From Ruminococcaceae bacterium UBA6855 (GTDB lineage: Bacteria > Bacillota > Clostridia > Oscillospirales > Acutalibacteraceae): DNA of 28,322 nt. Shown piece by piece: positions 1-7,297 of this stretch (within the stretch, counting starts at the first letter, position 1; each line of letters opens with the position of its first letter). The stretch is from NCBI GenBank assembly GCA_002451755.1, contig DKDF01000017.1, positions 1 through 28,322 of the forward strand. Direction: 5' to 3'. Below the pieces are notes generated by a model. That model ran no database searches, was not told the DNA's origin, and saw nothing but the letters and a program-made list of their open reading frames with translations. The position numbers and the translations under genes are program-made.

Positions 1-356
1 AAAGAAAATGCCGAAATGCGGGAAGCGTATATCATTTGATTATAATGCATAGCGAAGGTAGAAGCCGATTATCACAATTCATAACTTTATATCGGCTGTC
101 GCCGATAACGGACAGCCGCAAGGGCTGTCCCTACGAAGTGCGCCATTTAAAAATTGTACAAATTTCAGGGTTAGATGTTATCTGCCCATATCGCTCGCTT
201 TTTTACTATTCACTTTTACTTATCGCTTTAAGCGAAACAAGCTAACCTCGGGCTCGACTTACATCGAGCAAGCTTTCCTTACACAATTGTATTACAGCAA
301 AATCGCATATCTTATTCGTTCGTAGCTTTGCTCGCGTTTTGAGAGCTGCCAAAGCA
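1..356. other. Intergenic DNA without a recognisable gene
   Basis: This stretch lies downstream of jag and extends past the window edge. The only open frame of any length (about 69 codons, 36-245 plus) has no ribosome binding site, no family resemblance and runs through the palindromes at 91-130, so I do not call it. The DNA is locally more AT-rich than the neighbouring genes. Apart from the two palindromes listed separately I see nothing functional in it. Confidence 0.6.
91..130. repeat. Two adjacent small palindromes (REP-like)
   Basis: Two perfect inverted repeats sit four bases apart. The first has arms ATCGGC/GCCGAT at 91-96 and 101-106 with a 4-nt loop. The second has arms GGACAGCC/GGCTGTCC at 110-117 and 123-130 around GCAAG. 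Neither is followed by a T-run, so they are not ordinary terminators. Short GC-rich palindromes with a GCAA-type loop are common dispersed intergenic repeats in this bacterial group (general knowledge). Only one copy is in the window, so a repeat family is inferred. The hairpin at 9641-9658 has a similar CCGCAAGG centre. Confidence 0.45.
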
Positions 357-392
357 AAAAGCACGGTGCATCTTTTGACACACCGTGCTTTT
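357..392 (-). terminator. Terminator after jag
   Basis: Twelve-base perfect arms (357-368 and 381-392) enclose a 12-nt loop. Read on the minus strand the hairpin is followed by TTTTTG. It lies 10 bases beyond the jag stop codon and should end the rpmH-rnpA-yidD-yidC-jag transcript. On the plus strand it is also followed by a T-rich run (TTTTGTTTTTTT), so it may act in both directions. Confidence 0.85.
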
Positions 393-401
393 GTTTTTTT
401 A

Positions 402-1241
402 TCAGTCTTCGCTGTTCTGCTTAGCGATGGGCTCGATCCTGCCGTATCTCGAAGCGGAAGCCGCATCGGATCTGGGCGGACGGGAGGGAGCTGCGGGACG
501 GTCGCTGCGCGGGCGGTCGTTTCTGCCTCTGCCGCCTCTGTCGCGGTTCTGATATCCGCCGCGTCCGTTTCCGCGGGGCGGTCTGGAGCCGCCGTTGAGG
601 GGCTTCACGCCCTCTTCGAGAGTGATAACAACCTTGCGGTCATTCTCGGAGCCGACGGAGTGGGAGGTCACGCCCTCAACATCCTGGAGAGCCGTGTGGA
701 TGATGCGTCTCTCATAGGGATTCATGGGATCAAGCACAACATTTCTGCCGTACTTTCTGACCTTCGCCGCGCTCTTCTGAGCGAGTGCGCGCAGGGTTGC
801 CTCGCGCTTCTCGCGGTAGTTGCCGATGTTGAGCGAGACTCTTCTCGACTTGTCCGCGCCCCTGTTGACAACAAGGCGGACGAGATACTGGATAGCGTCG
901 AGCGTCTCTCCCCTGCGGCCGATAGCCGCGCCGTAATCGCCGTCATATTCGACCGCGATGCTGACTTCTTCGTCAGTCTCTTCGATCTTTATCTCTGCGC
1001 CCTCGATGCCGAGGCTTGCAAGAATCTTTTCAAGATATTCCTTCGCGCCGGCCTCGGACGGAGCATCGTAGCTCACCTTGACCTTTGCGGGAGTTGTTCC
1101 GAGCAGACCGAACATCTTCTTTGTCGGCATCTCAAGAACTTCGATTTCAAAATCCGAATCGGCGGATATGCCGAGCTGCGCGATAGCGTCAGCTTTTGCA
1201 AGATCGACTGTTGTGCCGGTTCCGATAGCTTCTTTTAACAT
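402..1241 (-). CDS. jag: Jag/EloR-family RNA-binding protein with Arg/Gly-rich tail
   Basis: The product is 279 aa. Jag (EloR/KhpB) is a cytoplasmic RNA-binding partner of the YidC insertase locus and affects cell elongation and division in Firmicutes. Domains in order: Jag-N at about 1-50 (with KKMFGLLG near 41-48), a KH domain at about 80-140 with the loop IGRRGETLDAIQYL near 107-120, and an R3H domain at about 145-212 (NPYERRIIH near 174-182). Residues 218-262 form a low-complexity tail rich in Arg, Gly, Pro and Asp, resembling RGG boxes; most Jag proteins stop soon after R3H. I chose ATG 1241 because AGGTGG lies about 10 bases upstream; in-frame GTG codons at 1253 and 1256 would overlap that site. 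It follows yidC by 24 bases and is the last gene of the unit. Confidence 0.92.
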   Translation of the reverse strand: MLKEAIGTGTTVDLAKADAIAQLGISADSDFEIEVLEMPTKKMFGLLGTTPAKVKVSYDAPSEAGAKEYLEKILASLGIEGAEIKIEETDEEVSIAVEYDGDYGAAIGRRGETLDAIQYLVRLVVNRGADKSRRVSLNIGNYREKREATLRALAQKSAAKVRKYGRNVVLDPMNPYERRIIHTALQDVEGVTSHSVGSENDRKVVITLEEGVKPLNGGSRPPRGNGRGGYQNRDRGGRGRNDRPRSDRPAAPSRPPRSDAASASRYGRIEPIAKQNSED

Positions 1242-1265
1242 CTCTGTTTCCACCACCTGGAAAAT

Positions 1266-2216
1266 TTATTTTTCTTCTTTTTTCTGCGCGAGTGCGCGCT
1301 TGAGATTCTCTTCCCTTGAACGGCGCTCGACAGTCTCATCGACCATAGCCTTTGCGATCATCTTCTTCGGGCTGTGGGTGAACGAAAGGATAACTGTCTG
1401 AATGAGCGCGAAAACGTTCGACGCGATCCAGTAGATACCGATACCGGCGGGGAACTGGAAGGTGAAATAGAGCGAGAACAGGGGCATACCGAAAGTCATG
1501 CAGCCCATAGACGGGTTCTTCGCCATTTCGGGGTTGTTCTTGCGCTGCTGGAGCATCGAGAAGAGGCTCGTTGCGAGAGAAGTAAGACCCGAGAGAATGG
1601 GAACGACCCAAAGGATTCCGGGCTCTTTTATCGACGGAACCTCGCCCAGCGGTATGCCGAGGAACTTGAAGTTGAAGTTCGCGATGCTGTCGATAACTCC
1701 CGAGCTGATGCCCTTTGAAAGGGCAATGGGTCTTATCTCATTGATATGGTTGATAACAAAAAGCTCGATAGTCTGCTTGCCTGTCTTTGCGTTATATTCA
1801 GTGAGCGTTTTTGCTATTTCTGTCAGCGAATTGATTGTTGTATCATCGATCGCGAGCGCCCACTTGAGGGGGTGATAGATAACGCCGATAAGACCGAAGA
1901 TAATGATGAACTGGATGGCGAGCGGCAGGCAGCCCATGTTCATGGGATTGTGTCCTTCGCGCTGGTAGAGAGCCTGAGTCTCTTCCTGAATCTTTTTCTG
2001 ATCGCCCTTGTATTTGGCGTTTATTCTGCGGATCTTGGGCTGAAGGCGCTGCGTCTTGACGGTACCCTTAGTCTGGTAGATAGAAGTGGGAATCATAAGA
2101 AGTCTTGCGAAGAGGGTGAAGAGGATGAGTGCAAGACCGTAATTGTCAACGGCTTCGAATATGAACCTGAGAACATATCCGAACGGGATACCCAATGTCG
2201 TGTAAATGGCGTCCAT
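1266..2216 (-). CDS. yidC: Membrane protein insertase YidC/Oxa1 family
   Basis: The 316-aa product inserts and folds membrane proteins, alone or with the Sec translocon. It has the compact Gram-positive (SpoIIIJ-like) form without the large periplasmic domain of Gram-negative YidC. A hydrophobic segment at about 12-42 is followed by a basic cytoplasmic hairpin (about 50-95, with TQRLQPKIRRINAKYKGD). Further membrane segments lie around 98-120, 200-220 and 235-280. No clear lipobox is seen at the N-terminus, unlike Bacillus SpoIIIJ. The C-terminus is charged (RRSREENLKRALAQKKEEK). The start codon shares one base with the yidD stop (TAATG), so translation is probably coupled. Neighbours rnpA, yidD and jag form the classical order. 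Confidence 0.95.
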   Translation of the reverse strand: MDAIYTTLGIPFGYVLRFIFEAVDNYGLALILFTLFARLLMIPTSIYQTKGTVKTQRLQPKIRRINAKYKGDQKKIQEETQALYQREGHNPMNMGCLPLAIQFIIIFGLIGVIYHPLKWALAIDDTTINSLTEIAKTLTEYNAKTGKQTIELFVINHINEIRPIALSKGISSGVIDSIANFNFKFLGIPLGEVPSIKEPGILWVVPILSGLTSLATSLFSMLQQRKNNPEMAKNPSMGCMTFGMPLFSLYFTFQFPAGIGIYWIASNVFALIQTVILSFTHSPKKMIAKAMVDETVERRSREENLKRALAQKKEEK

Positions 2217-2470
2217 TATTTGTGAGTCCTCCGGTTGGATTTTTTGTCCCTCTTGGGAGGGACGGGATCATAACCGCCGGGGAATAGGATATTGCAGCGA
2301 AGAAGTCTGGCAACAGTCAGCAGAGAGCCTTTGAACGCTCCGTGTATTTCGAGAGCCTCTATCGCATACTGAGAGCAGGTCGGATAGTACCTGCACATAT
2401 CGGGCAGCTGCGGTGAGATATGCTTTCTGTAAAACTGAATAAGTTTTATCAGTATGTCCTTCATTTTCAC
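2216..2470 (-). CDS. yidD: Membrane protein insertion efficiency factor YidD
   Basis: The product is 84 aa. YidD is a small membrane-associated protein thought to help YidC-dependent insertion; its biochemical role is not fully settled. The family signature is complete: the amphipathic N-terminus (LIKLIQFYRKHISPQL), CRYYPTCSQYAIEAL near residues 26-40 and the C-terminal FPGGYDPVP. The ATG overlaps the rnpA stop region by 4 bases (2467-2470) and its own stop overlaps the yidC start by 1 base. It is thus translationally coupled on both sides. Confidence 0.94.
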   Translation of the reverse strand: MKMKDILIKLIQFYRKHISPQLPDMCRYYPTCSQYAIEALEIHGAFKGSLLTVARLLRCNILFPGGYDPVPPKRDKKSNRRTHK

Positions 2471-2838
2471 TTCACAACTTTCACTCCTGCAGATATACCG
2501 ATAACACCCAAGGCTCCCAGCTGTTTGCGCATTGACCGCTCGATGTCGGTGCTCTTGCGGGAGACCGTCTTATGACGGGCGACAAACACAATGTCCCATC
2601 CCCCGCAGCACTCGCCTTCGAGCTGCCGGAAAGCCGCGCGAATTATCCGGCGGCACCGGTTGCGCTCCACCGCATTTCCGAGCTTTTTACCGGTGGTTAT
2701 CCCGATGCGCATGACACCGTAACGGTTCCTGAGCGCATATGTGACAAGCACCGGGTCAGCGGCTGATTTGCCGCGCCCGTAAGTCCTGCGAAAATCGCTG
2801 TTAAGCTTGAGCGTCTGATATTCTGCCAAAGCAATCAA
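2467..2838 (-). CDS. rnpA: Ribonuclease P protein component
   Basis: The 123-aa product is the protein subunit of RNase P, which assists the catalytic RNA in maturing tRNA 5' ends. The family signature is visible: KLNSDFRRTYGRGK near the N-terminus and the basic helix AVERNRCRRIIRAAFR near residues 56-71. Length is typical (about 110-130 aa). The best start is TTG 2838; a second TTG four codons downstream is also possible, since no strong Shine-Dalgarno decides between them. The next gene yidD starts inside the last codons. Position between rpmH and yidD is the conserved one. Confidence 0.94.
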   Translation of the reverse strand: MIALAEYQTLKLNSDFRRTYGRGKSAADPVLVTYALRNRYGVMRIGITTGKKLGNAVERNRCRRIIRAAFRQLEGECCGGWDIVFVARHKTVSRKSTDIERSMRKQLGALGVIGISAGVKVVK

Positions 2839-2892
2839 TCCATCCGTGGCAATAATCCGCTCGACCTGTTAAAAGACCGTTAAAAAGGTAAA

Positions 2893-3027
2893 TCAATAGG
2901 TGAGCTGCTTTCTTCCCTTCGCTCTGCGGCGGGAAAGAACCTTGCGTCCGTTTCTGTCGGACATTCTCTTGCGGAAGCCGTGCTCCTTCTTACGGTGCAG
3001 CTTCTTGGGCTGGTAAGTTCTTTTCAT
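2893..3027 (-). CDS. rpmH: 50S ribosomal protein L34
   Basis: A short 44-aa gene. It encodes the large-subunit protein L34: start MKRTYQPKKLHRKKEHGFRK, end RRRAKGRKQLTY, nearly all basic residues. A GGAGG site lies about 8 bases upstream of ATG 3027. It is the first gene of the minus-strand unit, with its promoter at 3149-3178 and rnpA 54 bases downstream. Family length is 44-47 aa, so it is complete. Confidence 0.97.
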   Translation of the reverse strand: MKRTYQPKKLHRKKEHGFRKRMSDRNGRKVLSRRRAKGRKQLTY

Positions 3028-3148
3028 TTGCGGTAACCTCCGTTTCACAGGATATTAGTCACCGGCGGGCGCTTTGGTGGCACTCGTACCGCCGTGATCT
3101 TATGTGCAGATATGGGTATAACGCTTTCGCCTACCCTTGCAAGCTACT

Positions 3149-3178
3149 ATTATATATCATACTTCACATCAATGTCAA
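3149..3178 (-). promoter_or_regulatory. Sigma-A promoter of rpmH operon
   Basis: On the minus strand TTGACA (3178-3173) is followed after 18 bases by TATAAT (3154-3149). Both hexamers are perfect consensus. The predicted transcript begins around 3142 and gives a leader of about 115 bases before rpmH. Confidence 0.82.
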
Positions 3179-3210
3179 TCATTTTTTTGCGTCCTTGTGC
3201 AAACTGCTTG

Positions 3211-3239
3211 TTGAAAAAAAGGGGGTTTTATGATATACT
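3211..3239 (+). promoter_or_regulatory. Sigma-A promoter of dnaA operon
   Basis: TTGAAA (3211-3216), a 17-base spacer and TATACT (3234-3239) precede dnaA by 40 bases. Each hexamer differs from consensus by one base. No other promoter of this quality is visible up to yhbY, so it may serve the whole seven-gene run. Confidence 0.75.
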
Positions 3240-3279
3240 CTATCCTATTATAAAGTATTATGATGGGGGAAGTTCACTA

Positions 3280-4617
3280 ATGGATTCATTCAACGAGCTG
3301 TGGCAGGTAGTCTCCGACTATCTCAAGCAGACAAACTCCGAATCTATCTACAACGTCTGGTTCAGCGAGCTTGAGCCGATAAGCTTTGACGGCAGCCGCG
3401 CCGTACTCATGACAACGGCGGAGTTCAAGCGCCGCATCCTCGCGCAGAAGTTCGGCGGCACGCTTCACAGCGCATTTTTAAACGCGCTCGGTCTCGATGT
3501 CGATGTCGAATTTATAGCGCCGGGCGAGGGATATTCGCAGTCTGACTCCTCGGGCTCTGCGGCGGGCTCATCGGAGATAGACGGCAGCACGCGCGCCTCG
3601 AATTATTTTGAAAACACATTCGACACATTCGTTGTCGGCGCGTCAAACAAGTTCGCCCATGCGGCGGCGCAGGCAGTCGCGGCGAACCCCGGTAAGGCGT
3701 ATAACCCGCTGTTCATCTACGGCAACTCGGGACTCGGCAAGACGCATCTGCTCAACGCCATCTGCCACGAGATAAAAAGAAACGACCCGTCGATGAAGAT
3801 AGTCCTCACAGACGGCGAGGAATTCACCAACGAGTTTATCGAAGCGCTCAACCACCGCACAACGACAGAATTTCAGAACAAATACCGCAAGGTCGACGTT
3901 CTTCTGATGGACGACGTTCAGTTCATCGCGAGCAAGGAGCGCACGCAGGAGGAATTTTTCCATACCTTCAACGCCCTGACGCAGGACGGCAAGCAGATAG
4001 TTCTGTCATCCGACCGCCCGCCTAAAGATATGCCTCAGCTCGAGGACAGAATGCGCACCCGCTTCGAATGGGGTCTTCTCGCAGACGTTCAGCCGCCGGA
4101 TCTTGAGACCCGTATGCTCATAGTCAAGCGCAAGGCGGACGCACTCAACTTCGATATCAGCGACGATGTCGTTGAATACATAGCGCAGAAGCTCAAGAAC
4201 AACATCCGCCAGCTTGAGAGCGCGGTCAAGAAGATGCAGGCTTATGTTCAGATACAGGGCGCACATGTCAACACCGCCACCGCTCAGCAGGCGATAAGGG
4301 ATATTCTCAGCGACAACAAGCCTATCCCCGTCGTCGTGGACAAGATAATAACCGAGGTCGCGCGCACCTACGGCGCGAATCCCGAGGATCTGCGCTCGAA
4401 AAAGAAGGACGCACAGACTTCGAAATACCGCCAGATATCGATGTACATCGTGCGCGAGGTCACGGGACTTTCCGCCAAGGCTATCGGCGCGGAGTTCGGC
4501 GGCAGGCACTACTCGACGGTGCTCTACGCCCTCGACGAAATAAAGAAAGAGAGCGACACCGACTCGGCGCTCAGAACGACTATCAACGATATCATAAAGA
4601 ACGTGCAGGAGAGCTGA
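3280..4617 (+). CDS. dnaA: Chromosomal replication initiator protein DnaA
   Basis: The 445-aa product binds DnaA boxes at oriC, opens the origin and helps load the helicase. Domain I is at about 1-80 and a short Ser/Gly-rich linker at about 85-105. The AAA+ domain carries Walker A GNSGLGKT (from residue 148) and Walker B VDVLLMDD (205-212). The C-terminal DNA-binding domain is at about 350-445. Its signature loop reads FGGRHYSTVLYA near 405-416, where E. coli and B. subtilis have GGRDHTTV; the Asp and His that contact box bases are replaced by His and Tyr. ATG 3280 follows a GGGGGA site; an in-frame start at 3094 would run through the promoter and is rejected. dnaN does not follow, unlike in most Firmicutes. 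Confidence 0.97.
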   Translation: MDSFNELWQVVSDYLKQTNSESIYNVWFSELEPISFDGSRAVLMTTAEFKRRILAQKFGGTLHSAFLNALGLDVDVEFIAPGEGYSQSDSSGSAAGSSEIDGSTRASNYFENTFDTFVVGASNKFAHAAAQAVAANPGKAYNPLFIYGNSGLGKTHLLNAICHEIKRNDPSMKIVLTDGEEFTNEFIEALNHRTTTEFQNKYRKVDVLLMDDVQFIASKERTQEEFFHTFNALTQDGKQIVLSSDRPPKDMPQLEDRMRTRFEWGLLADVQPPDLETRMLIVKRKADALNFDISDDVVEYIAQKLKNNIRQLESAVKKMQAYVQIQGAHVNTATAQQAIRDILSDNKPIPVVVDKIITEVARTYGANPEDLRSKKKDAQTSKYRQISMYIVREVTGLSAKAIGAEFGGRHYSTVLYALDEIKKESDTDSALRTTINDIIKNVQES

Positions 4618-4654
4618 TTTTTCTGACAGACTACGCACCGCGAGGGAGGGATAG

Positions 4655-5197
4655 ATGGTGCGCGATATTATTATAGCATCGTCATCCGACAAGGTACGTG
4701 CGCAGCTGCGCGGCTTCGTTGCGGACATGGGAATAATGGGCGTCATTGAGTGCCGCTCTGCTTCGCAGACCCTCGATTTCACTCAGCGTCTCCCCTCGGC
4801 TATAATAATCTGCCACCGCCTGACCGACATGGCGCCCGCCGCCATGCTTCGTCTGCTCCCGCCGGGCGCCGATATGATATTGCTTATATCATCCGCCCAG
4901 TCCCCGCTGTTCGGCATGAGCAACGTGCAGTGCATGACCCTGCCGCTGTCACGGCCGGAGTTTCGCAGCGCGATAGAAAAGCTGCTCCGCTCCTCGTCCG
5001 AGTCGCGCATACGCTCGGGCGGTCAGCGCAACACGGCGGATCAGGAGATAATCGACAAGGCAAAACATTTATATATGAAAGTAAACTGTGTGTCTGAAGA
5101 GGACGCATACGCATATATTAGAAGAAGGAGCATGAACGAGAGCAGTTCAATAACCGCCACCGCGCGGCATCTGCTCAGCGAGCTCGCTAATATATAA
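4655..5197 (+). CDS. ANTAR-domain RNA-binding regulator with degenerate receiver
   Basis: The 180-aa product ends in an ANTAR domain (about 126-176: EIIDKAKHLYMKVNCVSEED, then AYAYIRRRSM). ANTAR domains bind paired hexaloop RNA hairpins and prevent transcription termination (known from AmiR, NasR and EutV). The N-terminal 110 residues look like a response-regulator receiver fold but lack its chemistry. The acidic pair is SSSD (9-12), the phosphoacceptor position is Cys53/His54 in SAIIICHRL, and the usual Lys-Pro is Ser-Arg-Pro (99-101). It is therefore probably not phosphorylated, and its signal is unknown. GGGAGGG lies just upstream of ATG 4655. It stands between dnaA and dapF in the same direction; its RNA targets cannot be named from this window. 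Confidence 0.8.
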   Translation: MVRDIIIASSSDKVRAQLRGFVADMGIMGVIECRSASQTLDFTQRLPSAIIICHRLTDMAPAAMLRLLPPGADMILLISSAQSPLFGMSNVQCMTLPLSRPEFRSAIEKLLRSSSESRIRSGGQRNTADQEIIDKAKHLYMKVNCVSEEDAYAYIRRRSMNESSSITATARHLLSELANI

Positions 5198-5215
5198 ATG
5201 AAAAGGGTCTTGTGA

Positions 5216-6067
5216 ATGAAATTCGCCAAAATGCAGGGCACGGGCAACGACTACATATATGTCAACTGTTTTGATGAATCGATCGACGACCCTCCCGCCG
5301 CGGCGAAATTTTTGAGCGACCGCCATTTCGGCATCGGCTCAGACGGGCTTGTGCTGATTTTGCCGTCCGACAGGGCGGATTTCAGAATGGATATCTACAA
5401 TCCCGACGGGTCACAGGCGAAGATGTGCGGCAACGCCGCGCGCTGCGTCGCAAAATATGTCTGCGACAGCAAAATGACCGACAAAGATATGATATCTTTG
5501 GAGACCCTCAGCGGAATAAAATACATTAATATATATAAGACGGACGGAAAGGTCACTTCGGCGCAGGTAAACATGGGGTCACCGATGCTGAAAAATCGGG
5601 ATATCCCCGCGCTTATTGAATCGGACACCGTGATTTCTCAGCCGCTCGAAGTCGGCGGAAAAGTTTATTCCGTCACCTGCCTCTCGATGGGCAACCCGCA
5701 TTGCGTGGTTTTCTCTGAAAATATTGATTCTATAAATATTCAAAAAATCGGCGCCGAATTTGGAAGTCACCCCGCGTTTCCGGACAGGATAAATACAGAA
5801 TTCGTTCAGCCGATTTCGGCTTCACTCATTAAAATGCGCGTTTGGGAGCGCGGCGCGGGCGAGACTCTTTCCTGCGGCACGGGCGCGTGCGCGGCGGCGG
5901 TCGCCTGCATATTGAACGGCTATTGCAAGCGCAATACAGATATCAAGATTTCGCTTCGCGGCGGCGAGCTCTCGGTAAAATGGAGCGCCGACGGGAATGT
6001 GTATCTGACAGGTCCTGCGCAGACCGGCTTTACGGGCGAGATTGCCTACGGCGGAGGCGCAAAATGA
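5216..6067 (+). CDS. dapF: Diaminopimelate epimerase
   Basis: The 283-aa product converts LL-diaminopimelate to meso-diaminopimelate, for lysine and peptidoglycan. It acts without cofactor through two cysteines, one acting as base and the other as acid. Both are present: Cys71 in MCGNAARC and Cys220 in SCGTGACAAA. The N-terminal KMQGTGNDYIYV and the HFGIGSDGLVLI block are typical. The length matches the family (about 275-285 aa). AAAAGGG lies upstream of ATG 5216. The stop overlaps the dapL start (ATGA), so these consecutive lysine-pathway enzymes are translationally coupled. Confidence 0.97.
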   Translation: MKFAKMQGTGNDYIYVNCFDESIDDPPAAAKFLSDRHFGIGSDGLVLILPSDRADFRMDIYNPDGSQAKMCGNAARCVAKYVCDSKMTDKDMISLETLSGIKYINIYKTDGKVTSAQVNMGSPMLKNRDIPALIESDTVISQPLEVGGKVYSVTCLSMGNPHCVVFSENIDSINIQKIGAEFGSHPAFPDRINTEFVQPISASLIKMRVWERGAGETLSCGTGACAAAVACILNGYCKRNTDIKISLRGGELSVKWSADGNVYLTGPAQTGFTGEIAYGGGAK

Positions 6068-7278
6068 AGATAAACGAAAACTTTTCGCTTCTCCGCAGCA
6101 ACTATCTCTTTTCGACGATGAGCCGAAAAATTAAAGATTACAAAATCGCTCACCCCGAGGCGGATATAATCGACCTCGGTATCGGCGATGTCTCGCGTCC
6201 CCTGCCCGAGGCGTGCATAAAAGCCATGCACTCGGCAGTAAACGAAATGGCGGACGACGCCACATTCAAGGGCTATCCGCCCGAGCACGGATATGATTTT
6301 CTTATCGACAAGATATTGAAATATGATTTCGCCGCGCGCGGAGTAACACTCGAAAGAGATGAGATTTTTATAAGCGACGGCGCAAAGAGCGACACCGGCA
6401 GCATCGGCGATATCTTTTCGCCCGAGTGCAAAGTCGCCGTCTGCGACCCCGTCTACCCGGTCTATATAGACACGAATATCATGGCGGGCAGGGGCGGCAA
6501 GCCGCTCGAAAACGGCAGATTTTCAAATATTGCTTATCTCGACTGCACCGCAGAGAACGGATTCGTCCCTCCCCTGCCGGAGCAAAATGTCGATATAATA
6601 TATCTCTGCTCACCAAACAATCCCACGGGAACGGCGATGAATAAAAACCGGCTCCAACAGTGGGTCGACTGGGCTAATAATCACGGCAGCGTCATTCTCT
6701 TCGACGCCGCATACGAGGCGTTTATCACAGAGAGCGACATTCCGCACAGCATTTTCGAGCTTGACGGCGCAAAGAAATGCGCCATTGAGTTCAGAAGCTT
6801 TTCAAAGACCGCGGGCTTTACCGGCGTTCGCTGCGCATATACGATTATACCGCGCGAGCTTTCACGCGGCGGAGTCAGCCTCAACGCGCTGTGGGCACGC
6901 AGGCAGGCGACGCGGTTCAACGGCGTGTCATATATAACCCAGCGCGCCGCCGAAGCCGTCTATTCCGACGAGGGCAGACGGCAGATAAAAGAAAATACAA
7001 ACTGCTATCTCGGCAACGCAAAGAAGATAACGGACGGACTCGAAAGTATTAATATCCGCTGTTTCGGCGGCAGAAATTCGCCGTATATCTGGTTTGAAGT
7101 GCCGAACGGGCTTAACTCATGGCAGATGTTCGACAGGCTTTTGAGCACCGTTCAGGTGGTCGGCACGCCGGGCTCGGGCTTCGGCACGATGGGCGAGGGA
7201 TATTTTCGCCTGACCGCGTTTGCCGAGCCGAAGCGCACGCTCGAAGCAGTTGAAAGAATAAAAAACGGTCTGAATTAA
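6064..7278 (+). CDS. dapL: LL-diaminopimelate aminotransferase
   Basis: The 404-aa PLP enzyme converts tetrahydrodipicolinate directly to LL-diaminopimelate with glutamate as amino donor, bypassing the succinyl or acetyl branches. It is a fold-type I aminotransferase. The N-terminus (NYLFSTMSRKI, then DIIDLGIGDVSRPLP) is characteristic of DapL; YPPEHGYDFL, SDGAKSDTGSI, CSPNNPTGTAM and SFSKTAGFTGVRC follow. Lys248 in SFSK is the expected PLP lysine. The start is ATG 6064, overlapping the dapF stop; a longer in-frame reading from 5842 lies inside dapF and is rejected. Together with dapF this gives the short DAP route used by many Clostridia. Confidence 0.96.
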   Translation: MKINENFSLLRSNYLFSTMSRKIKDYKIAHPEADIIDLGIGDVSRPLPEACIKAMHSAVNEMADDATFKGYPPEHGYDFLIDKILKYDFAARGVTLERDEIFISDGAKSDTGSIGDIFSPECKVAVCDPVYPVYIDTNIMAGRGGKPLENGRFSNIAYLDCTAENGFVPPLPEQNVDIIYLCSPNNPTGTAMNKNRLQQWVDWANNHGSVILFDAAYEAFITESDIPHSIFELDGAKKCAIEFRSFSKTAGFTGVRCAYTIIPRELSRGGVSLNALWARRQATRFNGVSYITQRAAEAVYSDEGRRQIKENTNCYLGNAKKITDGLESINIRCFGGRNSPYIWFEVPNGLNSWQMFDRLLSTVQVVGTPGSGFGTMGEGYFRLTAFAEPKRTLEAVERIKNGLN

Positions 7279-7297
7279 GACCGCACGGAGGATAAAA

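Larger units (their letters stand above)
3028..3279. other. rpmH-dnaA spacer, possible but unproven origin region
   Basis: This 252-bp divergent spacer is a classical place for part of oriC in Firmicutes. I find no perfect or one-mismatch copy of the usual DnaA box TTATNCACA on either strand. Only distant 7-of-9 matches are present: TGTGCAGAT at 3103-3111, TGTGCAAAC at 3196-3204 and TACTTCACA at about 3158-3166. The middle is AT-rich (about 3145-3240). The spacer carries the two opposing promoters. Calling it an origin would need replication or GC-skew data. Confidence 0.35.

Noticed and set aside
36..245. 69-codon ORF in the left spacer
   Set aside because: No ribosome binding site and it runs through palindromic repeats.
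339..1238. 299-codon plus-strand ORF opposite jag
   Set aside because: It is the mirror of jag, which has clear KH and R3H domains; GC-rich genes here produce long antisense frames.
3094..3279. Longer dnaA start at 3094
   Set aside because: It would include the dnaA promoter and the added residues do not resemble DnaA; ATG 3280 has a good site and the usual N-terminus.
3028..3279. DnaA-box cluster / definite oriC
   Set aside because: Only 7-of-9 matches, which are expected by chance; kept as a possibility only.
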